A DNA stretch of 64,000 nucleotides from SIG607 sp045605385 (GTDB lineage Bacteria; Bacillota; Clostridia; Oscillospirales; Acutalibacteraceae): the NCBI GenBank assembly GCA_045605385.1, contig JAZUPW010000053.1:32751-96750 (forward strand). The letters are read 5' to 3'. Under the pieces are notes generated by a model, which saw only the letters and a list, made by a program, of their open reading frames with translations, did no database searches and was not told where the DNA came from. Shown piece after piece: positions 1-7,529 of this stretch. Both the position numbers and the translations under genes were made by a program. The stretch's first letter is position 1, and every line of letters starts with the position of its first letter.

Positions 1-1
1 T

Positions 2-562
2 TTTGCACAAACCATCGTTGCAGCTTTTGATACCGAAAGTGGTAAAGAGCTGCCGTTTGGAGAATCCGGTGAGATGTGTCTTTGCACACCCACTATGATG
101 ACGGGATATTATGGAAAGCAAGAAGAAACTGATAAAGTAATCAAAAAGCACTCAGATGGCAAAATGTGGATTCATTCGGGCGACTTAGGTTATGTTGATG
201 AAGACGGCTGTATCTACATCAACGGTCGTTTGAAAAGAATGATTATCCGATACGATGGATTTAAGGTCTTTCCCCCGTTTATCGAGGATGTTGTTTCAAT
301 GCACAAAGCAATAGAAACTTGTTGTGCAGTGGGTACGGTTGATAAAGATCACGTGCAAGGACACCTGCCAATAGTTTTTGCAGTTCTGAAAGATGGAAGT
401 AATGCTGATGTAGCAAAGAAAGAATTGTTCGAGCTATGTCAAAAGGAGTTGCCTGAATATGTGCAACCGGTAGACTTTATATTTATTGAAAAGATGCCCG
501 TAACACCTATTGGCAAAGTAGATTATCGTGCACTTGAGAGAGAAGCAGAGAATAAAATATAG
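2..562 (+). CDS. AMP-forming acyl-CoA synthetase / adenylate-forming ligase, C-terminal part (5' end outside window)
   Basis: The reading frame is open to the left edge, so only the last 186 residues are present. Enzymes of this family activate a carboxylic acid as acyl-AMP and usually pass it to CoA. Visible family motifs are the hinge block HSGDLGYVDEDG followed by GRLKRMI, and the C-terminal A10 motif PVTPIGKVDYRAL with the conserved catalytic lysine. The missing N-terminal two thirds carries most of the substrate pocket, so the acid cannot be named; a peptide-synthetase-type ligase is possible. The next gene starts 15 bases after the stop. Confidence 0.85.
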   Translation, partial: FAQTIVAAFDTESGKELPFGESGEMCLCTPTMMTGYYGKQEETDKVIKKHSDGKMWIHSGDLGYVDEDGCIYINGRLKRMIIRYDGFKVFPPFIEDVVSMHKAIETCCAVGTVDKDHVQGHLPIVFAVLKDGSNADVAKKELFELCQKELPEYVQPVDFIFIEKMPVTPIGKVDYRALEREAENKI

Positions 563-577
563 TAGGAAGTGATAAAG

Positions 578-1162
578 ATGGGACAAACTAAAATTATAGC
601 ATATCATGGAACTGATCAAAGCGTAGTTAACGATATTATGAGAAAAGGGTTTCGATGTAAGTCTAACAAAGAACATTGGTTGGGAGAAGGCATCTACTTC
701 TATGTTGACAAATCTTTAGCAGAATGGTGGACAACCAATCCCACTAAAAAACATGGTGTTGAAATTACTGATCCAGCCATTGTAGAATGTACTATAGAAG
801 CGGATGATGATAAAGTGCTAAACTTATGTACACTCAATGGATACAAGGAGTATGTTGATATTTACAATACTTTCTTCCGTAAGTGGACTCATCAATCCAA
901 AGCAAAGGAGAAGGTAAATTTCAAACAACTTCGTTGTGCGTTTTTTGACTATTTAAATATGTTGTTTGATGTAGATGTTATTATCGCTCCTTTTATATTA
1001 CCCGATCAACCATACATTCCGCCTTGTTATAATGAACAATACGCCAATAATATGCATATTATGTATGCAGAAATACAAGTTTGCGTTAGGGAGACAGCAC
1101 AAAATTTAATCAAAGACAAAGTGGTACATATGCTCAAAGGAGGCGAACAATATGCGAAATAA
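578..1162 (+). CDS. PARP-like ADP-ribosyltransferase-fold protein
   Basis: This is a 194-residue protein. The N-terminal half resembles the H-Y-E class of ADP-ribosyltransferases: AYHGT near the start supplies the NAD-binding His, LGEGIYFYVD the Tyr-containing strand, and a downstream AEWW block follows as in PARP-like folds. The third catalytic residue cannot be assigned by eye. ATG 578 is preferred over GTG 569 because AGGAAG sits about 8 bases before it. The last 11 bases overlap the next small gene, which suggests translational coupling. A toxin or effector role with the small protein as partner is an inference, not shown. Confidence 0.55.
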   Translation: MGQTKIIAYHGTDQSVVNDIMRKGFRCKSNKEHWLGEGIYFYVDKSLAEWWTTNPTKKHGVEITDPAIVECTIEADDDKVLNLCTLNGYKEYVDIYNTFFRKWTHQSKAKEKVNFKQLRCAFFDYLNMLFDVDVIIAPFILPDQPYIPPCYNEQYANNMHIMYAEIQVCVRETAQNLIKDKVVHMLKGGEQYAK

Positions 1163-1460
1163 CTATGATGAAAATAAGGCTTTTATAAAAGCTTGTCAAA
1201 AAGCAGGGTTAAAAGTTCAGTCTAAAGAAAATAGCAAAATCGTTGAAGGGTTAGTAATTATTGATGCTCGTGGGACCAACTATACCGTAAATACCGATGG
1301 AAAAATCAAAAAGGTTGGAATTAGTGTCACGGATGGATTTAATGCTTATCGTAGAATTGCTCGGGCTGCTGGTGTTGCAAGGAGAATGGATAGTCGAAAT
1401 AGGCTAAAAGGATACAAGGTTGCAAGGCACGGTAGAATTTTGAAAAAACAAGAAGATTAA
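1152..1460 (+). CDS. small basic protein of unknown function, coupled to the PARP-like gene
   Basis: I do not recognise this 102-residue protein. It starts inside the end of the PARP-like gene (11-base overlap) behind a strong AAAGGAGG ribosome site at about 1136-1143, so the two are almost certainly one transcript. It is lysine/arginine-rich, especially in the last 35 residues, has no membrane segment, and contains the stretch GTNYTVNTDGKIKKVG, which looks like a small beta hairpin. It could be an antitoxin, a chaperone or a nucleic-acid-binding partner; none of these is demonstrated. Confidence 0.6.
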   Translation: MRNNYDENKAFIKACQKAGLKVQSKENSKIVEGLVIIDARGTNYTVNTDGKIKKVGISVTDGFNAYRRIARAAGVARRMDSRNRLKGYKVARHGRILKKQED

Positions 1461-1479
1461 TAAATCGGTCATATTTGAA

Positions 1480-1507
1480 GGGCATTGACAAGAGATTGTC
1501 AGTGCCC
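1480..1507 (+). terminator. hairpin after the PARP-like pair
   Basis: An 11-base inverted repeat (1480-1490 / 1497-1507) follows the small gene by 19 bases. It lacks a clear T-run, so termination is possible but weak. Confidence 0.35.
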
Positions 1508-1586
1508 TCCATTATGTGCTTAACAACTTTACTACTAATTGAAAATGTGGTACACTTTCGTAAAAAGGAAAGGATATGTTTTTACT

Positions 1587-2084
1587 ATGAATATTAAAAA
1601 GATTTATAAAAAACACTTAAGATTAAACAAGAAAAACAAGTATGTTGCAATAGGAGAATCAATTAAAGATATAAATAATATTATAGACAAGTCTGACGTT
1701 GATGGGAAATTTATGAAGGATTATTATCGCGCCAAAAGACATTCAATTATTTTAAGCATCATTTCTCCTGGAATTATTTTCGGAATATCAACAGGAGCAA
1801 TAGTATCAGTAATTGATTTTGCAACAAAGATTACAAACATTGCAACTTTTATCACCTTTTTACTTCAAATAATATCGATCGTTATACCATCGGCAACTTT
1901 TATTTACTTTGTTCCTATTAGAATGTATGGTCATCCTGTAAAATCTGTACTCCTTCCTCACCAAATAAGAAGAATGGAAATGAGAATAGATAAACAATAT
2001 GAAAGTATAGATAACAACAAACGTACAATTGTTGTGAAAATCAAAAAAATCAAATGCAAAAGAAAAAAATACTCAATACATTAA
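1587..2084 (+). CDS. small membrane protein of unknown function
   Basis: The protein has 165 residues when started at ATG 1587, which has AAAGGAAAGG about 15 bases upstream; an in-frame ATG at 1539 lacks a site. The N-terminus is lysine-rich, two hydrophobic segments lie at about residues 55-80 and 90-115, and the C-terminal tail is very basic. This suggests a two-pass membrane protein with cytosolic basic ends. No family is recognised. It stands alone between two hairpins. Confidence 0.55.
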   Translation: MNIKKIYKKHLRLNKKNKYVAIGESIKDINNIIDKSDVDGKFMKDYYRAKRHSIILSIISPGIIFGISTGAIVSVIDFATKITNIATFITFLLQIISIVIPSATFIYFVPIRMYGHPVKSVLLPHQIRRMEMRIDKQYESIDNNKRTIVVKIKKIKCKRKKYSIH

Positions 2085-2127
2085 TGTTTTCTTGAAACTC
2101 AAATACAACCTTTATTACATTTTATCA

Positions 2128-2158
2128 AAGAGTCGCGGTGTCGCGGCTCTTAATTTTT
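2128..2158 (+). terminator. rho-independent terminator
   Basis: A GC-rich stem (AGAGTCGCG paired with CGCGGCTCT) is followed by AATTTTTT, 45 bases after the membrane-protein gene. Confidence 0.7.
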
Positions 2159-2177
2159 TGTGAAAGAGGTTAAAATT

Positions 2178-2444
2178 ATGACAAATAACGATGAAAAAGC
2201 AAAGAAAAGAAGAGAGCAAAGACATCTGGAAGTGCGGAAAGGTTTTATAAAGAACTTGACCACGCTGATGAACGAGAGAAACTATTCGTGTCAGCAATTA
2301 AGTACGAAGATCGACAAGAACATCAGCTATATTAATCGTATTTTGAACAACAAAATTATGCCGAGTATAGAAGTCCTTGCCGATATAGCGGATGTGTTTG
2401 GGATTGAAGAATCTGAGCTGCTTAAAAATTTGCACGACCTGTGA
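2178..2444 (+). CDS. XRE-family helix-turn-helix regulator
   Basis: This 88-residue cytosolic DNA-binding protein has a lysine/arginine-rich N-terminus followed by a Cro/C1-type helix-turn-helix at about residues 28-80: CQQLSTKIDKNISYINRILNNK is the two-helix core and PSIEVLADIADVFGI the C-terminal helices. ATG 2178 is chosen over an upstream GTG because AAAGAGG precedes it by 8 bases. Its position among recombination genes fits a regulator of the mobile region; no operator was identified. Confidence 0.8.
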   Translation: MTNNDEKAKKRREQRHLEVRKGFIKNLTTLMNERNYSCQQLSTKIDKNISYINRILNNKIMPSIEVLADIADVFGIEESELLKNLHDL

Positions 2445-2630
2445 GTCGTGGATTATTTCAAACCCATTGACACTATAAAAACCGCGTGTTAAACTGACTA
2501 TGCTACATTTAAAATAAAGCAGGAGTGTATTCAAAAGATAACGAAAATGCAATGTACCGTAAAGGTAGAGTTGCACTTGTTAGCTATGCTATACTCCTGT
2601 GTATAGGATATGGCAAAAGAGCAGCAAGTG

Positions 2631-2662
2631 AGCACTTACCTTTCGGGGTAGGTGCTTTTTTG
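2631..2662 (+). terminator. rho-independent terminator
   Basis: AGCACTTACC (2631-2640) pairs with GGTAGGTGCT (2647-2656) around a TTTCGG loop and runs into six T residues. Confidence 0.75.
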
Positions 2663-2739
2663 TTATCTTTTTGCCTTCTTTTTATGTTTTGTTCTCCGAT
2701 AAGTGACGGGTTCAAAATAAACGCATAAAGGAAGGTGGT

Positions 2740-3470
2740 TCAAAATGATTGTTTTTGACACGGGAAGTTAATTGCATCAAAAGTTTGGTGCCGAGCGCTA
2801 CAGTCTGAGATCTGCGACGGACTGAGAATCACTAGCAGAAAACCTTGAGGTTAGGTTTTAACTTCATCAGTCGATGCTCTAAGGCTGATTATCCGTATGA
2901 CCCGTAGGCGTGGGAATACGGAACCAAAGAGCTATCACAGTTCTGGCAGCGGACAGGGTGATATATTAAATAGGCATCACGGAATGTTAGTGACCTATTA
3001 CGCTGCTCGGTTTTATGATTTCCGTAATAAATCAGAACCCACTTTCACGCGGTGGTCTGAAGAAGGTAAGTAGGAAAAGTTGTGATATACAAAGCCATTC
3101 ACAAAGGCGATGTGAACTAAAAAGTGCGGATAGCAGAGCCGTTACGAAATGAGGATTATTCGACTGCGAACCTGCGCACACGGCAGACCGGATGGTACAG
3201 TGTGACAAAACCACTTGTGCACAGTGGGCGAAAGAAGCGAAGTGCAATATACAGATCCGCTTTCACTTATGGCAATCTGTGAACGAAAATAAGTGCGTAG
3301 CCTGCATAGACGAGACGGACATCAGCTTCGATTGCAGAAAATGCTTGTATCAGCAAAGACAGAAAGTTGGCGGCTTTTAGTCTTAGAACCGAATGTTTTA
3401 GGTAGCTTTTAATCGTATGAAAAGCCCTGCCGAGCAATCTGTAGTTGAGGGATTGATTATAATTGACCAT
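2740..3470 (+). ncRNA. candidate large structured non-coding RNA
   Basis: About 730 bases contain no convincing gene but a run of hairpins. Six stems follow one another: 2801-2805/2820-2824, 2839-2845/2853-2859, 2893-2898/2916-2921, 2933-2938/2958-2963, 2969-2974/2994-2999 and 3009-3021/3029-3039. A good ribosome site and an eight-codon ORF (ATG 2745, peptide MIVFDTGS) stand at the head. The second half (3150-3380) has a short cysteine-rich frame that may be a decayed protein. Structure is seen; transcription and family are not known. Exact ends are guesses. Confidence 0.4.
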
Positions 3471-3709
3471 TTGATGAATGGGAGTTTTTTCGGCATAGCG
3501 CGGTTATTATAACACTCTTGTTTCAAGGGTATGCGCATAGGAACCTCATATTTTTAATTTTTGTTTTATTGGGTACGGGGTTCCGCTGTACTCACCCTTA
3601 TGGGAACAATTTAATATGATTTTTGTTTTGAAATGATTATGACTATCCCTTCGATATGATATATGATACTCGTTTCGGGATGATAAAATATGACTCTCTT
3701 TTCGAGAGC

Positions 3710-3759
3710 GGTCATCAGTTTCTTTTTGCTCCTAAATGAGCAGAAAGAAACTGATGACC
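3710..3759. repeat. long near-perfect inverted repeat
   Basis: Two arms of about 21 bases (3710-3730 and 3738-3759) with only a small loop and one bulge form a very stable hairpin inside the repeat array. Confidence 0.75.
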
Positions 3760-3770
3760 GGGCGTAGCCC

Positions 3771-3871
3771 AAGACCTGTTGTCATGAGCCTATTGACAAA
3801 CTTAAGGAAAAAATCAAAACTAAACCACTGCAAAACACCAATGGGTGAACTATGCCCTGACAACAGGTCTT
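3771..3871. repeat. 14-base inverted repeat enclosing a conserved-looking block
   Basis: AAGACCTGTTGTCA (3771-3784) is repeated exactly in inverted form at 3858-3871. The 73 bases between them are A-rich. A 65-codon frame overlaps the block, but it has no ribosome site and was not accepted as a gene. Confidence 0.6.
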
Positions 3872-4139
3872 CACATTTTGATATGATAAATGACTGTCAT
3901 TTTGAAATCTTATCATTTGAATATTATATATAACTCTCGTTTTGAAATCACGCCTACGGCGTGTTCCAAAAAGTGCTGACCTTTCATTTCGAGAGTAACA
4001 ATGATTTTCCGTTTGAGATGACTGGGTTCAAAAAATATGATTGACGCTTTGAAATGATATATGACTGTCATTTAGAAATGACGGGCGCAAAAATTTTCGT
4101 CAATAAAATTATAAAATATACAAAACACTTGGATCAACA

Positions 4140-4181
4140 TTTTGGTACAGAGAAATCCCCCTATATTCTTCTGTACGAAAA
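4140..4181. promoter_or_regulatory. inverted repeat before the integrase gene
   Basis: Twelve-base arms at 4140-4151 and 4170-4181 differ at one position. They lie 73 bases before the integrase start and could be an operator or a core recombination site. Confidence 0.35.
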
Positions 4182-4253
4182 TTTGATATAGGCTCATAAA
4201 TTCGGGAGAGCGAATCTGTGAACCAAAAAATTTTGAAGAAAGGAGAAACGACT

Positions 4254-5213
4254 ATGGCTGCGAAATCAGAAAAAGGTAAAAGAGATGCTATTGATAATGT
4301 GATGGACCAGATCAATGCGGTTAAAAACAGAATTAACATACGCTCTTTTAAAACAGTGCATACCTATTACGGACATACTTCTCTGTTCGTAAGGTATTAC
4401 GTTGAGGAATGGCACGGACAGAAGTTTGTAAATGTGTCCGGCAAGCATATCCGAGGGTATGTTAAGAAAATGCAGGAGCAGGGGTTATCCCCGTCTACCA
4501 TAAAAGCAAGACTGTCGGGAATCCGCTTTTTCTATGAACAGGCAGGCGGCAAAAACCGATTACCCGATAATAACGAGTTAGGCCTCGAAAAGCGGCAGAC
4601 GGGCAAAGTTAATATTGCTTGGCTGCCACAGGAAATATCCAAAGGTATTGAACGTGCAGAGCTTGGCGATCGTATGGATGCCAAGCATGCTATTAAGCTT
4701 GGCTCACAGTTTGGACTTAGGATTGAAGAATTATGTCGTGTACGCTTAGACCATATAATAAAAGCTATGCGCTACGGTGAAATTACCGTACAAGGCAAAG
4801 GTGGTCAGGTACGTGCAGTACCGATTAAAACTGCAGAGCAAAAAGCACTCATTGAAGAACTGTATAACTTTGCAAAGAAAAATAAGATTCAGCCTGTAGA
4901 GTATTTAATAAGCCCACCGGGTAAACACGGTGTAAGAAAAGAAATGAAGTCGCTTGAAAACTGGTTGACTGCACACAGAGATAAATTTACCGTTGCCAAC
5001 AGAACCGACTTTGTAAAGCCTGGGGACAAGTCCCGTTCAACAACACTCACATGGCACGGACTTCGTTATTATTATGCACAGAACGAGCATCAACGTAATT
5101 TAGATGCAGGCGTAAAGCGTGCTAAGTATAAGACAAGTGAAACGCTTGGTCATCACAGACCGGATATTACAAACACCTACCTGTCGAGAGCGCCTAAAAG
5201 GGCGAAGAAATAA
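4254..5213 (+). CDS. tyrosine-type site-specific integrase
   Basis: This 319-residue phage-type integrase cuts and rejoins DNA through a covalent tyrosine link. An N-terminal SAM-like core-binding domain (about residues 30-115) precedes the catalytic domain. The catalytic set is visible: Arg156 in FGLRIEEL, a Lys in the beta hairpin VQGKGGQVR, His268-x-x-Arg271 in WHGLRYY, His300 in LGHHRPD, and nucleophile Tyr309 in TNTYLSR. ATG 4254 is used because AAAGGAG lies 7 bases upstream. It appears intact and is preceded by the repeat array at 3617-4083 that may hold its binding sites. Confidence 0.92.
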   Translation: MAAKSEKGKRDAIDNVMDQINAVKNRINIRSFKTVHTYYGHTSLFVRYYVEEWHGQKFVNVSGKHIRGYVKKMQEQGLSPSTIKARLSGIRFFYEQAGGKNRLPDNNELGLEKRQTGKVNIAWLPQEISKGIERAELGDRMDAKHAIKLGSQFGLRIEELCRVRLDHIIKAMRYGEITVQGKGGQVRAVPIKTAEQKALIEELYNFAKKNKIQPVEYLISPPGKHGVRKEMKSLENWLTAHRDKFTVANRTDFVKPGDKSRSTTLTWHGLRYYYAQNEHQRNLDAGVKRAKYKTSETLGHHRPDITNTYLSRAPKRAKK

Positions 5214-5298
5214 CACTACGAAGAAATTTATATAGATGAAGGAGCTATTTAATTTATATATGAAAATCTTTGATTTTCATTTGTAATGGGAAGTATAG

Positions 5299-5328
5299 GT
5301 CAGGCACCGTCTCTCCACGATGCCTGAC
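5299..5328 (+). promoter_or_regulatory. leader hairpin between integrase and tnpW-like gene
   Basis: GTCAGGCA and TGCCTGAC form a perfect 8-base stem with a 14-base loop. Just before it is an eight-codon ORF (MKIFDFHL) behind an AAGGAG site. A leader-type regulatory role is inferred. Confidence 0.4.
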
Positions 5329-5366
5329 AGTTAGGAGAATATTTATATGTTATATGTTTCGAAGCC

Positions 5367-5406
5367 TACCTCCGGCGGAAATGGAGGTAAATAAAACAAG
5401 GAGGTA
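5367..5406 (+). promoter_or_regulatory. alternative anti-Shine-Dalgarno switch upstream of tnpW-like gene
   Basis: TACCTCC at 5367-5373 can pair with GGAGGTA at 5383-5389 or with an identical GGAGGTA at 5400-5406, which is the ribosome site of the next gene. The two pairings are mutually exclusive, so this may gate translation. Confidence 0.45.
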
Positions 5407-5413
5407 ACGCCTA

Positions 5414-5605
5414 TTGAAAAAGACTTCTCTAACTGAGCTGAAAGAAAAATATAAAGCGGCGCCTGTATCAAATCAGGTGATTCAGATAGATGGGATATCC
5501 TATACTGTCGTTAGCCATTATGCAGGCGATAAGGATATCAATAAAGTTGTAAGAAATATTGCTTTAAGCAAGGCTTACGAAGATATGAAAATACACTCGG
5601 CATAA
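5414..5605 (+). CDS. TnpW-like small transposon-encoded protein
   Basis: The product is a 63-residue protein. The block IQIDGISYTVVSHYAGDKDI resembles the TnpW family found just before large serine recombinases in Clostridia elements. The start is TTG 5414, with AAGGAGGTA ending 7 bases before it; no in-frame ATG is available nearby. Its role is not known; an accessory function in excision is an inference from its constant partnership with the recombinase. The stop is 103 bases before the recombinase start. Confidence 0.65.
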   Translation: MKKTSLTELKEKYKAAPVSNQVIQIDGISYTVVSHYAGDKDINKVVRNIALSKAYEDMKIHSA

Positions 5606-5628
5606 TGCCGTTTTATTGTCAATTCGGC

Positions 5629-5657
5629 TTGATTGTATGGGCTGAATATGGTATAAT
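5629..5657 (+). promoter_or_regulatory. promoter of the serine recombinase
   Basis: TTGATT (5629-5634) and TATAAT (5652-5657) are 17 bases apart, about 50 bases upstream of the recombinase start. Confidence 0.7.
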
Positions 5658-5708
5658 ATAAGTACATATAATCAAGCTGCTTTGACGGAAAAGGAGTAAA
5701 AAATAAAA

Positions 5709-7388
5709 ATGTCAAAGCTACAATTTAATAAAAAAGCAGGTCTTTATTACAGACTCTCAAAGGATGATGAACGTATCGGTGAATCGCTTTCCATCGGCAA
5801 TCAAAAGCTGATACTCGAAAGGTATGCAAGGGAAAACGGATTCGAAATAGTGGATGAATATATCGATGACGGTTATTCCGGAACCAACTTTAATCGCCCG
5901 GGCCTAAAGCGATTGATTGAGGATGCACAATGCGGAAGAATCGATACGATCATCGTAAAGGATCTGAGTCGTTTCGGGAGAGATTACCTACAGGTTGGAC
6001 AGTATACGGAGTATATCTTCCCGGAGTTTAATATCCGCTTTATTGCCGTAACCGATAACGTAGACTCGGCTGTTCAAAAGGATGATGACTTGGATACTAC
6101 GCCGCTGAAAAACATTTTTAACGAATGGCAGGCGGCTAATACAAGCCGTAAGATTAAAAGGGTTATCGAAGCGGGTGCAAAGGCAGGAAAATATAGGGTA
6201 TGCCAAGCACCTTACGGTTATGTTAAAGGAACGGATGAAAAGAAGCTCCCTGTGATTGACGAACCGGCGGCAAGTAATGTCCGCAGAATGTTTGAAATGC
6301 GTGCAAGCGGTATTAGTCCAAACAAGATTGCTCAAACCTTTAATGACGAACATATCCCGATTCCGTCCGATTACAAGGAAGAAAAGTTCGGTATTCCTAA
6401 CACACGCCGTTCTCATCATCTTTGGTCCTGTGCCACGGTCAAGCAGATTCTTAACAATCCCATTTACTTAGGTCATCTCGTTCAAATGCGGACAACAACC
6501 GTTTCGTATAAGAACAAGAAAACCGTAAAACGCGATCCCGAGGATATGATAATTACCTACAACACTCACGAAGCTATCGTCAGTCAGGAATTATGGGATA
6601 AATGCAGAGAGATGGAAGCATCGGTCAGCCAAGGGAAAAAGACAAATACGGGGTATGTGCATCCGCTGTCGGGACTTGTGTACTGTGCGGATTGTGGTAA
6701 CAAGATGTATATGAAATACAACAATACCCGACACAGTCGCAAAGGACCGCGTATTTACTACCGAGAGAACTATTCCTGCGGAGCTTACGAAAAATTTGGT
6801 TCACGGGCTTGTTCGAGCCATTATATTCAGATTAAAATTTTGAACCAAATCGTTTTGCAGGATATTCGTTCGAAGATTGACCTTGTTTCTATTGACGAAA
6901 AGAAGGCGCGAGCCGATTTTCTAAGGCAACGTGATAAACTTGCCAAGAAAGAAGAAACCGAAAGCCGTAAGCAATTACGAAAGGATAAGGCAAGACTTGA
7001 AGAACTCGGCAAACTGTTATCCTCGGTGTATGAGGATAAGGTGATGGGACGGATACCCGAAGACGTCTGTATAGAACTGCTGAAAAAGTATCAGGATGAA
7101 AAGACTGAGCTTGTAACAGAAATCGCCGCGCTTGAATCAATGCTCTCCGAAATGGAGAAAACCACGGCAGATGTGGACGAGTTTATTCGCAGACTGAAAA
7201 CTTATTTAGATGTACCCGAACTCACTCGTGAGATGTGTATGGAGCTGATTGAGTTTGTTACTGTTGACGAGTGCCCGGGGAAATACAGCAAGGAGCCGCG
7301 AGAAATCCATATCTACTACAAACTGATTGATAAGCAACCGCTACCCGTTAGAAAATGCTTAGAAGATTTAATATGTGCGGATAATTGA
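5709..7388 (+). CDS. large serine recombinase, TnpX-like
   Basis: A 559-residue recombinase that moves an element by serine-mediated strand exchange. The N-terminal resolvase domain has the YYRLSKDDE motif with nucleophile Ser17, then DGYSGTNFNRPGL and KDLSRFGRD. The middle recombinase domain covers about residues 160-290. A zinc ribbon is marked by CADCGNKM and the later CGAYEKFGSRACSS. The C-terminal third is a charged coiled coil (about 400-475) followed by a small tail domain, as in Tn4451-type proteins. AAAAGGAG precedes ATG 5709. The stop codon abuts a fragment of another integrase, so the element end may be right here. Confidence 0.93.
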   Translation: MSKLQFNKKAGLYYRLSKDDERIGESLSIGNQKLILERYARENGFEIVDEYIDDGYSGTNFNRPGLKRLIEDAQCGRIDTIIVKDLSRFGRDYLQVGQYTEYIFPEFNIRFIAVTDNVDSAVQKDDDLDTTPLKNIFNEWQAANTSRKIKRVIEAGAKAGKYRVCQAPYGYVKGTDEKKLPVIDEPAASNVRRMFEMRASGISPNKIAQTFNDEHIPIPSDYKEEKFGIPNTRRSHHLWSCATVKQILNNPIYLGHLVQMRTTTVSYKNKKTVKRDPEDMIITYNTHEAIVSQELWDKCREMEASVSQGKKTNTGYVHPLSGLVYCADCGNKMYMKYNNTRHSRKGPRIYYRENYSCGAYEKFGSRACSSHYIQIKILNQIVLQDIRSKIDLVSIDEKKARADFLRQRDKLAKKEETESRKQLRKDKARLEELGKLLSSVYEDKVMGRIPEDVCIELLKKYQDEKTELVTEIAALESMLSEMEKTTADVDEFIRRLKTYLDVPELTREMCMELIEFVTVDECPGKYSKEPREIHIYYKLIDKQPLPVRKCLEDLICADN

Positions 7389-7474
7389 TATTCACGACCG
7401 CTAATATCTACAGTCACATTGACAGTGAAAGCAAGAAAGCAAGTGCGATGGCAATAGGTTCAGCCTTGGGATAA
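7388..7474 (+). pseudogene. C-terminal remnant of a destroyed tyrosine integrase
   Basis: Directly after (and overlapping by one base) the serine recombinase stop, one frame reads TTANIYSHIDSESKKASAMA and closes with GSALG and a stop. This is the characteristic end of Tn916-type integrases, including the catalytic Tyr of the TTANIYSH box. No start, ribosome site or upstream domain is present. It is probably what remains of an integrase gene cut by insertion of the serine-recombinase element. Confidence 0.7.
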
Positions 7475-7481
7475 AAGAGAA

Positions 7482-7513
7482 AACTCCTTGAAGGATAAAA
7501 CCTTCAAGGAGTT
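7482..7513 (-). terminator. terminator of the HExxH gene (minus strand)
   Basis: A perfect 13-base stem (7482-7494 / 7501-7513) with a six-base loop. Read on the minus strand it is followed by TTCTCTTTT, as expected for the leftward gene ending at 7530. Confidence 0.65.
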
Positions 7514-7529
7514 GGTGCAGACCTTTAAT

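Larger units (their letters stand above)
3617..4083. repeat. array of degenerate ~24-base direct repeats upstream of the integrase
   Basis: Roughly ten imperfect copies of a motif like TTTTGAAATGATATATGACT are scattered here, clear examples starting near 3626, 3650, 3898, 3936, 4046 and 4070. Two palindromic inserts interrupt the array. The position directly before the tyrosine integrase gene suggests arm-type binding sites or an origin-like region of an integrative element. This is an inference from layout. Confidence 0.6.

Noticed and set aside
2525..2728. 67-codon frame with a hydrophobic C-terminal half
   Set aside because: It starts at GTG, runs through a clear terminator hairpin (2631-2662) and has no family resemblance.
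2740..3470. Group II intron
   Set aside because: No reverse transcriptase and no recognisable domain V hairpin were found, and the 5' end does not start GTGYG.
3736..3933. 65-codon frame inside the palindromic repeat block
   Set aside because: The start lies in a hairpin arm, no ribosome site is present, and the coding stretch covers the repeats themselves.
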